Of a stretch of 64,000 nt of DNA, positions 28,769 to 37,976 are shown piece by piece. The position numbers and the translations under genes are program-made. The stretch's first letter is position 1. Each line of letters begins with the position of its first letter. The notes under the pieces are model-generated. The model was not told the DNA's origin. It searched no databases and worked only from the letters and a program-made list of their open reading frames with translations. The DNA is taken from the NCBI GenBank assembly GCA_027627705.1, contig CP091242.1:1574081-1638080 (forward strand). The letters run 5' to 3'. The stretch comes from Hyphomonadaceae bacterium BL14 (GTDB lineage Bacteria; Pseudomonadota; Alphaproteobacteria; Caulobacterales; Maricaulaceae).

Positions 28769-31700
28769 TCAAGCCCGCTTGGCACCCGCCTCGATCTTCG
28801 CCGGCTCGAACGGGACCACATGACGGAATTCCGGCCTGCGCGCCTCCCAGTCATTGAGGATGGCAGCGGCGTGGAGGGAGCCGGTGGCGGCGTAATGGGC
28901 TTCGATGAGGGCGCGGCAGCGCGCTTCGGCCTCGCCATTGAGTTCAGCCAGGAACACGGTCTCGCCATTAAGGCGCGGCTCCAGGCGTCCGTCCTCGTCC
29001 AGCACAAAGGCCTCGCCCCCGGTCATGCCGGCGGCGAAATTATCGCCCACCTTGCCCAGGATCACCGCGACGCCGCCGGTCATGTATTCGCAGCCATTGG
29101 CGCCGCAGCCCTCGACCACCACGGTCGCGCCGGAATTGCGCACGGCGAAGCGCTGGCCGGCACCGCCCGCGGCGAACAGGCGCCCTGACGTGGCACCGTA
29201 CAAAACCGTATTGCCGATGATCACATCGCCCGCGCCATGACGGCGTGCGCCGCCATAGGGGCGGATGGCAATGGTCGCGCCCGACAGGCCCTTGCCGACA
29301 TAGTCATTGGCGTCGCCCTCCAGCTCGATACGCAGGCCTTTGGCAGAAAACGCGCCGAGCGACTGACCCGCCGATCCGGCCAGGCGCAGGGTGAGCTGGC
29401 CGTCCTCCAGCCCGTCCGGGCCGAAAGCGCGCACAATGGCCGAGGACACCCGAGCGCCCACGGCGCGGTCGGTGTTCTTCACGTCATAGACCAGCTGCAT
29501 CTTCTCGCGCCGGGTGAAGACCGGAGCGGCGTCTTTCAGGATCTGCTCGTCGAGGCTCGGCGCCACGGCGTTGCGCTGGGCGCGGGTGGAGCGCGGCGGG
29601 CGGGCCTGGGGGTCGACGCGCACCAGCAGCGGATTGAGATCGAGATCGTCGAGATGATCGGCGCCGCGGCTCACCTGATCGAGCAGGTCGGCGCGGCCGA
29701 TGACGTCTTCGAGGCGCTCGGCGCCCAGCCTCGCAAGGATCTCGCGGGTGTCGCGGGCGATGAAGGTCATCAGGTTGACCACATGGTCGGCCATGCCGGT
29801 GAAGCGCTTCCTGAGATCATCGTCCTGGGTGCAGATGCCTACCGGGCAGGTGTTGGAATGGCACTGGCGCACCATCAGGCAACCCAGCGCGATCAGGCTG
29901 GTGGTGCCGATGCCGAACTCTTCGGCGCCCAGCATGGCGGTGATCACCACGTCGCGCCCGGTGCGGATGCCGCCATCGGCGCGCAGCGTCACCCGCTCGC
30001 GCAGTCCGTTGAGCGAGAGCACCTGATGGGCTTCCGACAGGCCGAGCTCCAGCGGCGCGCCGGCGAATTTGATGGAGGTCTGGGGGCTGGCACCCGTGCC
30101 GCCCACATTGCCCGAGATGAGGATCACGTCGGCATGGGCCTTGGCCACGCCCGCCGCCACCGCCCCCACGCCCGCAGCGGCCACCAGCTTCACGCACACG
30201 CGCGCCTCGGGATTGATCTGCTTCAGGTCATAAATCAGCTGGGCCAGGTCCTCGATGGAATAGATGTCGTGGTGCGGCGGCGGGCTGATCAGGGTGGTGC
30301 CCGGTGTGGCATGGCGCAGGCGCGCGATCATCTGCGTGACCTTGAAGCCGGGCAGCTGCCCGCCCTCGCCGGGCTTGGCACCCTGGGCGATCTTGATCTC
30401 GATCTCGCGGCACTGGTTGAGATATTCGGCCGTGACACCGAACCGGCCGGAGGCCACCTGCTTGACCGCCGAGTTCATGTTGTCGCCATTGGCCATGGGC
30501 GTGTAGCGCGCGCGGTCCTCGCCGCCCTCACCCGACACCGACTTGGCGCCGATCCGGTTCATGGCCACGTTGAGCGCGCCATGGGCTTCGGGCGAGAGCG
30601 CTCCCAGGCTCATGCCCGGCGTGACAAAGCGCTGGCGGATCTCGTTGACACTCTCACAGCGCGACACATCGATGGACGGACCCACCGCGCGCGGCTCCAG
30701 CAGATCGCGCAGCTGGATCGGGTCGGCGTCGCGCGTCTGCAGGCCGACATACTCGCGGAACGCCGCGTAGTCCTCCTCGCGCACCGCCTTTTGCAGGGCG
30801 GTAACGGACCGGGCCTCGACCGCATGCACCTCGCCCGAAGCGCGCTGGCGGTAGAACCCGCCCACAGGCAGGCGCACCGCGCCGTCATCACGCCAGGCCC
30901 AGGCGTGCAGCTCGGCCAGCTTGTGCTCAAGGCCGGCCAAACCGATGCCGGAGATGCGGCTGGTCACGCCACCGAGATATTCCATCCCCACCGCGCGCGA
31001 GAGGCCCAGCACCTCGAAATTGCAGCCGCCGCGATAGGAGGAGACGACCGATATGCCCATTTTGGACATGATCTTGAGCAGCCCCGCATCGAACGCGGCC
31101 TTCATGTTCAGCGCTTTCTGACCCAGGCTCAGCGAGGCCAGGCCGCGCTGGCTGCGCGCGGCCACGGTTTCAAACGCGATATACGGGTTCACGGTGGTCG
31201 CGCCGAGCCCGATCAGAACCGCCAGGCCATGAGCGTCGGCCACATCAGCGGCGCGCACGTTGAGCGAACAGTATGTCCGCAGGCCCTTGCGCGTCAGGTG
31301 CGTGTGCGCGGCACCGACCGCCAGCGCCATGGGCACGGAGCAACGCTCCGCCCCCTGCGCCTCATCGGTGAGCACCAGATGCTCGGCCCCGCCTTTCACG
31401 GCGGCTTCCGCGTCGGCGCGGATGCGGTCCAGCGCGCGCATCAGCCCGCCCCCGGTGCCGGTCGCCTCGTCAGCGGGGAAGGTGGCGTCCACCTCGGCCA
31501 CGCGCTCGCCCAGAACGCTGCGCAGGCGCGCATACATGCCATTGGTGAGCACCGGCGAATCCAGCACAAACACATTGGTCTGGGCTTCGTCGGTGGCCAG
31601 GATATTGCCCAGGTTCTTGAACCGGGTTTTCAGGCTCATCACCCGGCCTTCACGCAAGGGATCGATGGGCGGATTGGTGACCTGGGAGAAGTTCTGCCGG

Positions 31701-33274
31701 AAATAATGATAGACCGGCCGGTAGCGGTTCGACAGCACCGCCAGCGGGCTGTCATCGCCCATGGAGCCAATGGCTTCCTTGCCGGTCTCGGCCATGGGCG
31801 AGAGGATGATCTCCACATCCTCAAGCGACAGGCCGGCGGCGGCCTGGCGGCGCGCCCGCTCGGCGTCATCGAACAGCAAATCTTCCGGGCCGGGGCCGAT
31901 CTCGGCCTCGATATTCTTGACGTTTTTCAGCCAGTCTTCGTACGGATGCTTGGAGGCGAGCATGTCGAGCATGTCATGCTCGCGCTTGAACCCGCCCTCA
32001 TGCAGGTCGACGCCGATCATGCGCCCCGGCGTCACCGCGCCGCGCTCGATCACCGTGTCAGGATCCAGCGGTGCCATGCCGGTTTCCGAACCCACGGCGA
32101 GCAGGCCATCAGCGGTCAGGCTCCAGCGCAGGGGGCGCAGGCCGTTGCGGTCCAGCCCCGCAATCGCCCAGCGGCCATCGCAGGCCACCACCGCTGCCGG
32201 CCCGTCCCAGGGCTCCATCACCGAGTTGCAGTATTCGTACAGGCCCCGCCAGGCACCGGGCATCAGCTCGCCACGCTTGGACCAGGCTTCAGGGATGAGC
32301 AGCGTCTTGGCCATGGGCGCCGAGCGGCCGGCGCGCACCAGCACTTCGAACACTTCGTCCAGCGCCGCCGAGTCCGACGCGCCTGCGCTGATCACCGGCT
32401 TGACCACATCCTCGGCGTCCTTGAACGCCTTGGCCGCCATGAGGATTTCATGGCTCTTCATCCAGTTGCGATTGCCCTTGAGCGTATTGATCTCGCCATT
32501 ATGGGCGAGCATGCGGAAGGGCTGGGCCAGGCGCCATTCGGGGAAGGTGTTGGTGGAATAGCGCTGGTGGAAGATGGCAAAGGACGACACGAAGCGCTCA
32601 TCGCGCAGATCGGGGTAAAACGTGTCGATGGCTTCAGCCAGGAACATGCCCTTGTAGACCACATCGCGCGCCGACAGCGAGGCGACATAGAAGCCCGGCA
32701 GGGCGTCCTCGCGCGCGCGCGCCTCGATCCGGCGGCGCACCAGATAGAGCGCGCGCTCCAGCACGGAGGCGGCGCGCTTCTTGGGGTCTTCAAACAGGAT
32801 CTGCTCGATGGCCGGGCGGGTGGAGGCGGCCTTGTCGCCGAGGCATGAGGGGTCGATGGGGGCCTGGCGCCAGCCGTAAAGCCGGAGCCCGGCGCGCAGC
32901 ACTTCGGTCTCGACAATGGTGCGGCTGCGCTCCTGCGCCGCGAAATCTGTGCGCGGCAGGAAGATCATGCCCACGCCGATGACCCCGGTGCCCGGCGCGT
33001 GGCCGGTGCGCGCCACCTGCGCCTTGAAGAAGTCCTGCGGAATTCCGACGCGCAGGCCCGCGCCATCGCCGGTCTTGCCGTCCGCATCCACCGCGCCGCG
33101 ATGCCAGACGGCCTTGAGCGCCTTGATCGCCAGTTCCACCACCTCGCGCCGGGGCGTGGCGTTGATGTCGGCGATCAGGCCGACGCCGCAGGCGTCGCGC
33201 TCGGAGTCGGCTTCATAGGCACCCGCCGCGATCAGACGATCGCGATTGTCGAGATAGCGCTGCGCATCGTTCAT
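28769..33274 (-). CDS. gltB: Glutamate synthase (NADPH) large subunit
   Basis: 1501 residues. A short propeptide precedes the glutamine amidotransferase class II domain whose N-terminal nucleophile is the cysteine in ERDACGVG (C29). Then follow the central domain, the FMN-binding synthase domain with the 3Fe-4S cysteine cluster (CLMVRQCHSNTCPVGICTQ), and the GXGXG beta-helix at the C terminus (SGATVVVEGCGANGCEYMTGG). It moves the amide of glutamine to 2-oxoglutarate, giving two glutamates, in the cytosol with GltD. Its ATG overlaps the gltD stop by 4 bases, so the two subunits are translationally coupled. Confidence 0.98.
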   Translation of the reverse strand: MNDAQRYLDNRDRLIAAGAYEADSERDACGVGLIADINATPRREVVELAIKALKAVWHRGAVDADGKTGDGAGLRVGIPQDFFKAQVARTGHAPGTGVIGVGMIFLPRTDFAAQERSRTIVETEVLRAGLRLYGWRQAPIDPSCLGDKAASTRPAIEQILFEDPKKRAASVLERALYLVRRRIEARAREDALPGFYVASLSARDVVYKGMFLAEAIDTFYPDLRDERFVSSFAIFHQRYSTNTFPEWRLAQPFRMLAHNGEINTLKGNRNWMKSHEILMAAKAFKDAEDVVKPVISAGASDSAALDEVFEVLVRAGRSAPMAKTLLIPEAWSKRGELMPGAWRGLYEYCNSVMEPWDGPAAVVACDGRWAIAGLDRNGLRPLRWSLTADGLLAVGSETGMAPLDPDTVIERGAVTPGRMIGVDLHEGGFKREHDMLDMLASKHPYEDWLKNVKNIEAEIGPGPEDLLFDDAERARRQAAAGLSLEDVEIILSPMAETGKEAIGSMGDDSPLAVLSNRYRPVYHYFRQNFSQVTNPPIDPLREGRVMSLKTRFKNLGNILATDEAQTNVFVLDSPVLTNGMYARLRSVLGERVAEVDATFPADEATGTGGGLMRALDRIRADAEAAVKGGAEHLVLTDEAQGAERCSVPMALAVGAAHTHLTRKGLRTYCSLNVRAADVADAHGLAVLIGLGATTVNPYIAFETVAARSQRGLASLSLGQKALNMKAAFDAGLLKIMSKMGISVVSSYRGGCNFEVLGLSRAVGMEYLGGVTSRISGIGLAGLEHKLAELHAWAWRDDGAVRLPVGGFYRQRASGEVHAVEARSVTALQKAVREEDYAAFREYVGLQTRDADPIQLRDLLEPRAVGPSIDVSRCESVNEIRQRFVTPGMSLGALSPEAHGALNVAMNRIGAKSVSGEGGEDRARYTPMANGDNMNSAVKQVASGRFGVTAEYLNQCREIEIKIAQGAKPGEGGQLPGFKVTQMIARLRHATPGTTLISPPPHHDIYSIEDLAQLIYDLKQINPEARVCVKLVAAAGVGAVAAGVAKAHADVILISGNVGGTGASPQTSIKFAGAPLELGLSEAHQVLSLNGLRERVTLRADGGIRTGRDVVITAMLGAEEFGIGTTSLIALGCLMVRQCHSNTCPVGICTQDDDLRKRFTGMADHVVNLMTFIARDTREILARLGAERLEDVIGRADLLDQVSRGADHLDDLDLNPLLVRVDPQARPPRSTRAQRNAVAPSLDEQILKDAAPVFTRREKMQLVYDVKNTDRAVGARVSSAIVRAFGPDGLEDGQLTLRLAGSAGQSLGAFSAKGLRIELEGDANDYVGKGLSGATIAIRPYGGARRHGAGDVIIGNTVLYGATSGRLFAAGGAGQRFAVRNSGATVVVEGCGANGCEYMTGGVAVILGKVGDNFAAGMTGGEAFVLDEDGRLEPRLNGETVFLAELNGEAEARCRALIEAHYAATGSLHAAAILNDWEARRPEFRHVVPFEPAKIEAGAKRA

Positions 33275-34710
33275 TCGGCCATCTCCGCCTGCCGGACTGA
33301 CGCGTCCGCGCGGGCGCGGGCCATCAGATCGGCGTGAATTTCAGTGGCTGCATCCATCCCGTCGCGCACCGCCCAGACCACCAGAGACGCGCCGCGCACG
33401 GCGTCGCCACCGGCATAGACGCCGGGGATGGAGGTGCGGCAGCGATGGGTGACACGCAGCGTACCGCGCGGTGACATCTCAAGCTCCGGGGCCCCGTAAA
33501 GCGCGGGGAAGTCTTCCGGTTCGAAACCCAGCGCCGCGATCACCATGTCGGCTTGGGCGTCGTGCTCCTGGCCGACAGCGGGCATGGGACGGCGGCGCCC
33601 GGTGGCGTCCGGGGCACCCAGCACCATGCGCTGGATGCGCACGCCGGTGGCGGTGTCAGCATCGCCCAGAATGGCGGCAGGCGCACACAGCCAGTCGAAT
33701 TTTACGCCCTCTTCCTCGGCATGGGCGACCTCGCGGGCCGATCCGGGCATGTTCACCCGGTCGCGACGGTAGTGGCAGGCGACGCTCGCTGCGCCCTGGC
33801 GCACCGCCGTGCGCACACAGTCCATCGCCGTATCGCCGCCGCCGATCACAATCACGCGCTTGCCCTGTGCATCGAGGCGGCCATTGTCGGCGATCGTCTC
33901 GCCAAAGCCGCGCCGGTTCGACGCCGTAAGATAGTCCAGCGCCGGCACCAGCCCACGCCCGCCGCCGCCGGGGCAGGTCAGTGCGCGCGCCGCATAGGCA
34001 CCCGCCGCGATATAGAGGGCGTCATGGCGCGCACGCAGATCATCCAGGCTGGCGTCCCGCCCGACCTCGAAATTGAGCTGGAAGACGATCCCGCCCTGCT
34101 CCAGGCGCGCGACCCGGCGCGCCACGACCGACTTGTCGAGCTTGAAATTGGGGATGCCATAGACCAGAAGCCCGCCCGCCCGGTCCTGCCGGTCATAGAT
34201 GGTGACCGCATGGCCCTGCTCACGCAGGCGCTCCGCCGCCGACAGGCCTGCCGGTCCTGCACCGATAATACCGACAGAAAACCCGCTTCCGGCCGCCGGG
34301 CACAGCGGCTTGACCCAGCCGTTTTCCCAGGCGGTTTCGGTGATGTGCGTTTCCACCGAGCCGATCGTGACGGCGCCATGGCCTGACTGCTCGATGACAC
34401 AGGCGCCCTCGCACAAGCGGTCCTGGGGGCAGATGCGGCCGCACACTTCGGGCATGGTGGAGGTGGCCGAGGAGCGCTCATAGGCCTCCTCCATTCGGCC
34501 TTCCGCCGCCAGCATCAGCCAGTCTGGAATATCATTGTGCAGCGGACAGCCGGTCTGGCAGAACGGCACGCCGCACTGGGAGCAGCGCTCGGCCTGCTCG
34601 GCCCCGCGCACAGGCGAAAAGGGCGCGTAGATTTCATCGAAATCTTGCTTGCGCGCGTCCGCGGGGCGCTTGTCGGGATAGCGCTGGTCAGTGGTCGTGA
34701 ATTTCAGCAC
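33271..34710 (-). CDS. gltD: Glutamate synthase small subunit (FAD/NADPH, Fe-S)
   Basis: 479 residues. It starts with GTG at 34710; an optimal GAGGAGA site 7 bases upstream supports this start. An N-terminal Fe-S domain has two cysteine sets (CSQCGVPFCQTGCPLHNDIPDW and CGRICPQDRLCEGACV). It is followed by FAD and NADPH Rossmann motifs (IGAGPAGLSAAERL and VIGGGDTAMDCVRTA). GltD takes electrons from NADPH and passes them to GltB. It is the first gene of the gltD-gltB operon, with palindromes at 34764-34798 in its promoter region. Confidence 0.97.
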   Translation of the reverse strand: MLKFTTTDQRYPDKRPADARKQDFDEIYAPFSPVRGAEQAERCSQCGVPFCQTGCPLHNDIPDWLMLAAEGRMEEAYERSSATSTMPEVCGRICPQDRLCEGACVIEQSGHGAVTIGSVETHITETAWENGWVKPLCPAAGSGFSVGIIGAGPAGLSAAERLREQGHAVTIYDRQDRAGGLLVYGIPNFKLDKSVVARRVARLEQGGIVFQLNFEVGRDASLDDLRARHDALYIAAGAYAARALTCPGGGGRGLVPALDYLTASNRRGFGETIADNGRLDAQGKRVIVIGGGDTAMDCVRTAVRQGAASVACHYRRDRVNMPGSAREVAHAEEEGVKFDWLCAPAAILGDADTATGVRIQRMVLGAPDATGRRRPMPAVGQEHDAQADMVIAALGFEPEDFPALYGAPELEMSPRGTLRVTHRCRTSIPGVYAGGDAVRGASLVVWAVRDGMDAATEIHADLMARARADASVRQAEMAE

Positions 34711-34763
34711 AGTCGCGTCTCCTCACCCGCCGGCAGCGCTTGTTTTCGCTGTTCAGGAATGGC

Positions 34764-34798
34764 CCGGACATTTGTCCGGACTTGTTGCATTGCAACAA
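34764..34798 (-). promoter_or_regulatory. Two adjacent palindromes upstream of gltD
   Basis: CCGGACA-TT-TGTCCGG (34764-34779) and TTGTTGCA-T-TGCAACAA (34782-34798) have perfect 7-bp and 8-bp arms. They sit 54-88 bases before the gltD start and overlap weak promoter-like hexamers (TTGCAA with a 17-base spacer). Neither has a T-tract. They look like operators for the gltD-gltB operon; the marR gene next to them is a candidate regulator. Confidence 0.55.
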
Positions 34799-34832
34799 AT
34801 TACGGGCTCTGGCGCAAGTGGGCGCGTCGGCC

Positions 34833-35279
34833 TCAGCCGGCCGGGTCGCCCGCGTCGGACGCCAGCCGGGTCAGGGCATCATAAAGCGTATCGGCCGCTT
34901 CGTCGCCCAGCCTCTCATCCAGCTCTGTGTTGAAGGCACGCAGCACGGTGTCGGCACGCTCGGCCGCGCGCCGGCCGGCCTCGCTGAGCGCAACCAGAGC
35001 GCCGCGCCGGTCCTTTGCGTCCCGCCGCCGCGTCACCAGGCCCGCCTGCTCCATGCGCGTGACCAGCCCGGTCACGGCCGGTGCGCCCAGCGCCAGCACA
35101 TAGCCAATGGCGCCCATGCGCCGTTCGCCCCGGCGCAGGAGCAGAAACAGAACCGCCGCCTGGCTGGCGCTGACGCCGGCTTCGGCACGCAGACGCTGGT
35201 CCGCGTCCCGGCTGAGGCGCCGGGCCGCAATTTCGATCAGTAAAAACAGCCGCCGGTCCACGGCGCGAACGCGTGCCAT
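34833..35279 (-). CDS. MarR family transcriptional regulator
   Basis: 148 residues. The winged-helix segment is recognisable: SASQAAVLFLLLRRGERRMGAIGYVLALGAPAVTGLVTRMEQAGLVTRRRDAKDRRGALVALSEAGR, with the DxRR wing (KDRRG). MarR proteins bind palindromic DNA as dimers and release it on binding small ligands or on oxidation; there is no cysteine in the DNA-binding part, which argues against redox sensing. It is transcribed toward gltD, 122 bases away, with two palindromes between, and has an inverted repeat just before its own start. Confidence 0.92.
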   Translation of the reverse strand: MARVRAVDRRLFLLIEIAARRLSRDADQRLRAEAGVSASQAAVLFLLLRRGERRMGAIGYVLALGAPAVTGLVTRMEQAGLVTRRRDAKDRRGALVALSEAGRRAAERADTVLRAFNTELDERLGDEAADTLYDALTRLASDAGDPAG

Positions 35280-35299
35280 AATCGCAACGTCACGCGATT
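35280..35299 (-). promoter_or_regulatory. Inverted repeat at the marR start
   Basis: AATCGC (35280-35285) and GCGATT (35294-35299) with an 8-base spacer, immediately upstream of the marR ATG. The position suits an autoregulatory operator. It shares only a short GCAAC core with the palindrome before gltD. Confidence 0.35.
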
Positions 35300-35423
35300 C
35301 CTTCGGGTGTGAAAGAGTTTAGGCGTGTTGCCAGCCGCCGAGAGAGGCCGTAACGTTTTTGAGGTCATTGATTTCCGCAACGGGCTGCGGTGCCGGGCGG
35401 TCTTGAGAGGGGATGCTATCACT

Positions 35424-35735
35424 ATGAAATATATTGCTTTGGCTGCACTGATCGGCGTGTTCGCTACCGCCTGTGCGACGACAGATGATGGCGCGCCGGG
35501 GCGCACCGCTGCGTCAGCGTCAACAGCGACCGCCAGTGCAGAAGACCTCGCCCGCGCCGAGCGCGAGGGCTATGACCCGTATGCGATCCGGTGCGAGCGC
35601 CAGACGGTGCTGGGCTCGCGCCTGCCTGCGCGCCAGGTGTGCCGTCCGGAATGGGAATGGCGCGCCATGCAGGAGGTCAGCCAGGACGCCGTGCGGAATG
35701 TCCAGAGCCAAGGCACGCCCATGAACAGCAATTGA
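35424..35735 (+). CDS. Small lipoprotein, unknown function
   Basis: 103 residues from ATG 35424, chosen because it opens a lipoprotein signal (lipobox ATAC, C17) and follows a GAGAGGGG site; the frame upstream is not signal-like. The mature part has a Ser/Thr/Ala linker and then RCERQTVLGSRLPARQVCRPEWEW, a cysteine-paired segment common in small envelope proteins of Caulobacterales-type bacteria. No function is known. Divergent from marR. Confidence 0.75.
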   Translation: MKYIALAALIGVFATACATTDDGAPGRTAASASTATASAEDLARAEREGYDPYAIRCERQTVLGSRLPARQVCRPEWEWRAMQEVSQDAVRNVQSQGTPMNSN

Positions 35736-35748
35736 GGCGGGACGCGTC

Positions 35749-36405
35749 TCAACCGGCGAATCGCCACACCCGCGCCTGACGGACCTCGCGATCCTCAAGA
35801 TCGCGTGAGACGGGTGTGTCGTAGCGTGCCAGCGCTGCGAGCTGTGTCTTGGGCAGGAATGTCCGGCCAGGATCGCCGATCAGCACCTGGGCACCGCGCG
35901 CATGCAGGCTGGCAAGCCAGGCTGCAATGCGTGCGGCACCGGGCGCTTCGTAAAAAACATCTCCGGCCAGCACCACATCCCAGCCCGCGTCCGTGCCGGT
36001 GATATCGGCCAGTTGCGCATCCAGCGCCACGCCATTGAGCCGGGCGTTCAGACGCGCGGCCGCTACGGCGAACGGGTCAATCTCGCTGGCGTCCACTCGG
36101 GCCGCGCCGGCCTTCGCAGCGCCGATGCCCGCCACGCCGCACCCGCAGGCGAAGTCGAGAACGTGGGCACCATCGACCAGATCGCGGTTGTCCATGACAT
36201 AGCGCGCCAGCGCCTGCCCCCCGGCCCAGGCAAAAGCCCAGAAAGGCGGCGGCAAGCCGATCTCGCCCAGCGCCTCTTCGGTGCGGGTCCAGATTTCAAT
36301 GGTTTCGTCAGCCAGATGAAAGCGCAGCTCAGGCGTCAGCGGCGCGCTGGTGATGCGCGTGTGCCGGGTGATGAAGGCGTCTGCGGTGTCGGGGGTCAGT
36401 GTCAT
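35749..36405 (-). CDS. Class I SAM methyltransferase, ETF-beta lysine methyltransferase type
   Basis: 218 residues. It contains the SAM-binding motif LDFACGCGVAGIGAAKAG, the acidic SEIDP after strand two, and a GDVFYE motif that matches the D-x-F-Y signature of METTL20-type enzymes. Bacterial members of this family trimethylate lysines in the beta subunit of electron-transfer flavoprotein next to its recognition loop. The PPPFWAFAWAGGQALARY segment before the SAM site is also typical. A general class I enzyme with another protein target is the alternative. Confidence 0.8.
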   Translation of the reverse strand: MTLTPDTADAFITRHTRITSAPLTPELRFHLADETIEIWTRTEEALGEIGLPPPFWAFAWAGGQALARYVMDNRDLVDGAHVLDFACGCGVAGIGAAKAGAARVDASEIDPFAVAAARLNARLNGVALDAQLADITGTDAGWDVVLAGDVFYEAPGAARIAAWLASLHARGAQVLIGDPGRTFLPKTQLAALARYDTPVSRDLEDREVRQARVWRFAG

Positions 36406-36786
36406 GGTGCCGGTGTAGACCGGCCCCGGCTGCGGGGCCAGCGCCCGGCACGCTGCCAGGCGAGCAGAGAGGTGGGACCCGCCCCGAGGTGGCGCCGGCT
36501 CTCGATCGCCCCCTCAGACGAAAGCGTGCCGCGCTGACACACTCGAGACGAGTCCCGGACCGGGCTTCGCAAGGCGCGTGCTAAGCGGCACCCGATCCAT
36601 GACGTCAGGCGGCGGGACGCGGCGGATAACTGCCGTCGGGGGGAGAAGAACCGCAGCCGGAACCGCGCCGCGCCCACCGCCTTGACCCTCACACTGGAGG
36701 CCAACTGCGTCGCCAATCGTGCCGGTTTATGGTGTTTTGGCCGCAGGCCCGCCGCAATCAAGGCGGCGGCGTTCATCTACGTGTCA
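36406..36786. other. 381-base gap with a candidate structured RNA
   Basis: No convincing reading frame in this stretch. It contains nested complementary blocks GGGAC...GTCCC (36474-36478/36552-36556), TCTCGA...TCGAGA (36500-36505/36543-36548) and TCAG...CTGA (36514-36517/36534-36537), which together would form a rod of stems and internal loops. There is also a 7-bp hairpin GGCCCCG-GCTG-CGGGGCC (36422-36439). I could not match it to a known RNA class (tRNA, SRP RNA, tmRNA and B12 element signatures are absent). Confidence 0.3.
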
Positions 36787-37314
36787 TCACTGGCGGTAGG
36801 GCTGCAACGCGGTCAGTTCCAACGTGTAGGCGGCGTCGGCCAGATCACTGGCGTGACGGCGGGTGCGCATCACACCTTCAGCGAAGACCGGCTCCCACAT
36901 GCCCTGCACCGCTACGCCGTCGGCGGCCTCCACATAAATGAGCTGATTGGGCGGCGGCGGCGGGACGTGCACACACGCACCCACGAACGGCACCAGCAGA
37001 AAGCGCGAGACCTGACCCGAGGCAGAAAAATCGAACGGCAGCACAAAGCCGGCGATGCGCACACGCTGGCCGTCCAGTTCCTCCACGACGTTGAAGGTCT
37101 GCAGCTGCGGCATCTGATCTGTGCCGAAATGATTGAAGCCGAACTCGATCGCCTGGACCTGCTGCAGCCGGGCGATGCGCTCGGCCTCTCCTGGTGGCAG
37201 GAGATCGGACCAGACCAGTTCAAGACGGCCGGTTGCCTCGCCCTGCACGGCGTGCGCAGGGGCGGACAGGATGGCCGCACACAGGGCCATGAGAAGGGCG
37301 ATCACGCGCATCAT
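36787..37314 (-). CDS. DUF3299 domain exported protein
   Basis: 175 residues with a signal peptide (MMRVIALLMALCAAILSAPAHA). The diagnostic DUF3299 core is present: VRIAGFVLPFDF and FLLVPFVGACVHVPPPPPNQ. The function is not established; in other genomes such proteins accompany zinc uptake genes. Here it is the third gene of ZIP transporter - ZrgA - DUF3299, 50 bases after zrgA, so a role in periplasmic zinc handling is likely by context. The histidine and cysteine in GACVHVPP are possible metal ligands. Confidence 0.85.
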   Translation of the reverse strand: MMRVIALLMALCAAILSAPAHAVQGEATGRLELVWSDLLPPGEAERIARLQQVQAIEFGFNHFGTDQMPQLQTFNVVEELDGQRVRIAGFVLPFDFSASGQVSRFLLVPFVGACVHVPPPPPNQLIYVEAADGVAVQGMWEPVFAEGVMRTRRHASDLADAAYTLELTALQPYRQ

Positions 37315-37364
37315 GATGATGATACATGCGCGTGTGACCGCCCCGCTTCAAGAGCGCGATGCTG

Positions 37365-37976
37365 TTACGGCGCGATGACGGCGCTGTCCCGCGTCAGGGT
37401 GGCGGCCCCGGCCCGGTTCCCGCTGACATAGCTCGCCTGCAGGGTTTCCAGCCGCTCAAAGGCATCGAACAGGCCGCCGGCGTCGAGCTGGTCAGCCCGG
37501 GCGGCGGTGTCGCAGGCATAAGTCCAGCTGATCACAAGATCGCTATCTCCGGCATAACGGCCAGCTTCGGCATGATCATCATGGCCGTGATCGTGGTCAT
37601 CATGGCCGTGGCCATGGTCGTGACCGCTCGAATGACCGTGACCGCCGCGCGTCCCCTCGATCTCGACGGTGGCCAGCGTGCAGCCGGCCGCCGCGGGGAA
37701 GGCCACCGGTGCCAGCTCGAACGCCGCATAGGCCGCGTCGATGGCGGCGCGCTCGTCATCGTTGGCGGCGGCGCGCTCGAACCCGAAGAAATTATAGGCG
37801 GCACCGCTGAGCACCACCAGGGCCGCGCCGGTGCCGGCGTCGACCGCCACGTCCAGCGCTGCCGCGCCGTGGACATGGGCGCCCAGCTGGCGCATCGGGG
37901 CGTCATCACCCAGGGCGGCGCCGCCCGACAGCACCACGGCCAGCGCGGCGCAGCTCATCAGTTTGGAAAGCGTCAT
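37365..37976 (-). CDS. ZrgA-type zinc uptake protein (DUF2796)
   Basis: 203 residues with signal peptide. It begins the mature part with RQLGAHVHGAAALDVAVD, the DUF2796 hallmark, and contains a histidine/aspartate-rich loop (GHGHSSGHDHGHGHDDHDHG) typical of zinc-collecting proteins. In Vibrio, ZrgA is part of the Zur-controlled ZrgABCDE zinc transporter. It overlaps the ZIP transporter stop by 4 bases, so translation is coupled. Periplasmic. Confidence 0.88.
   Translation of the reverse strand: MTLSKLMSCAALAVVLSGGAALGDDAPMRQLGAHVHGAAALDVAVDAGTGAALVVLSGAAYNFFGFERAAANDDERAAIDAAYAAFELAPVAFPAAAGCTLATVEIEGTRGGHGHSSGHDHGHGHDDHDHGHDDHAEAGRYAGDSDLVISWTYACDTAARADQLDAGGLFDAFERLETLQASYVSGNRAGAATLTRDSAVIAP

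Noticed and set aside
29237-32848. Open frame of 1203 codons on the + strand across gltB
   Set aside because: It is the antisense shadow of gltB in GC-rich DNA: the product is rich in His, Arg, Gly and Ala without domains, while the minus strand holds a complete gltB.
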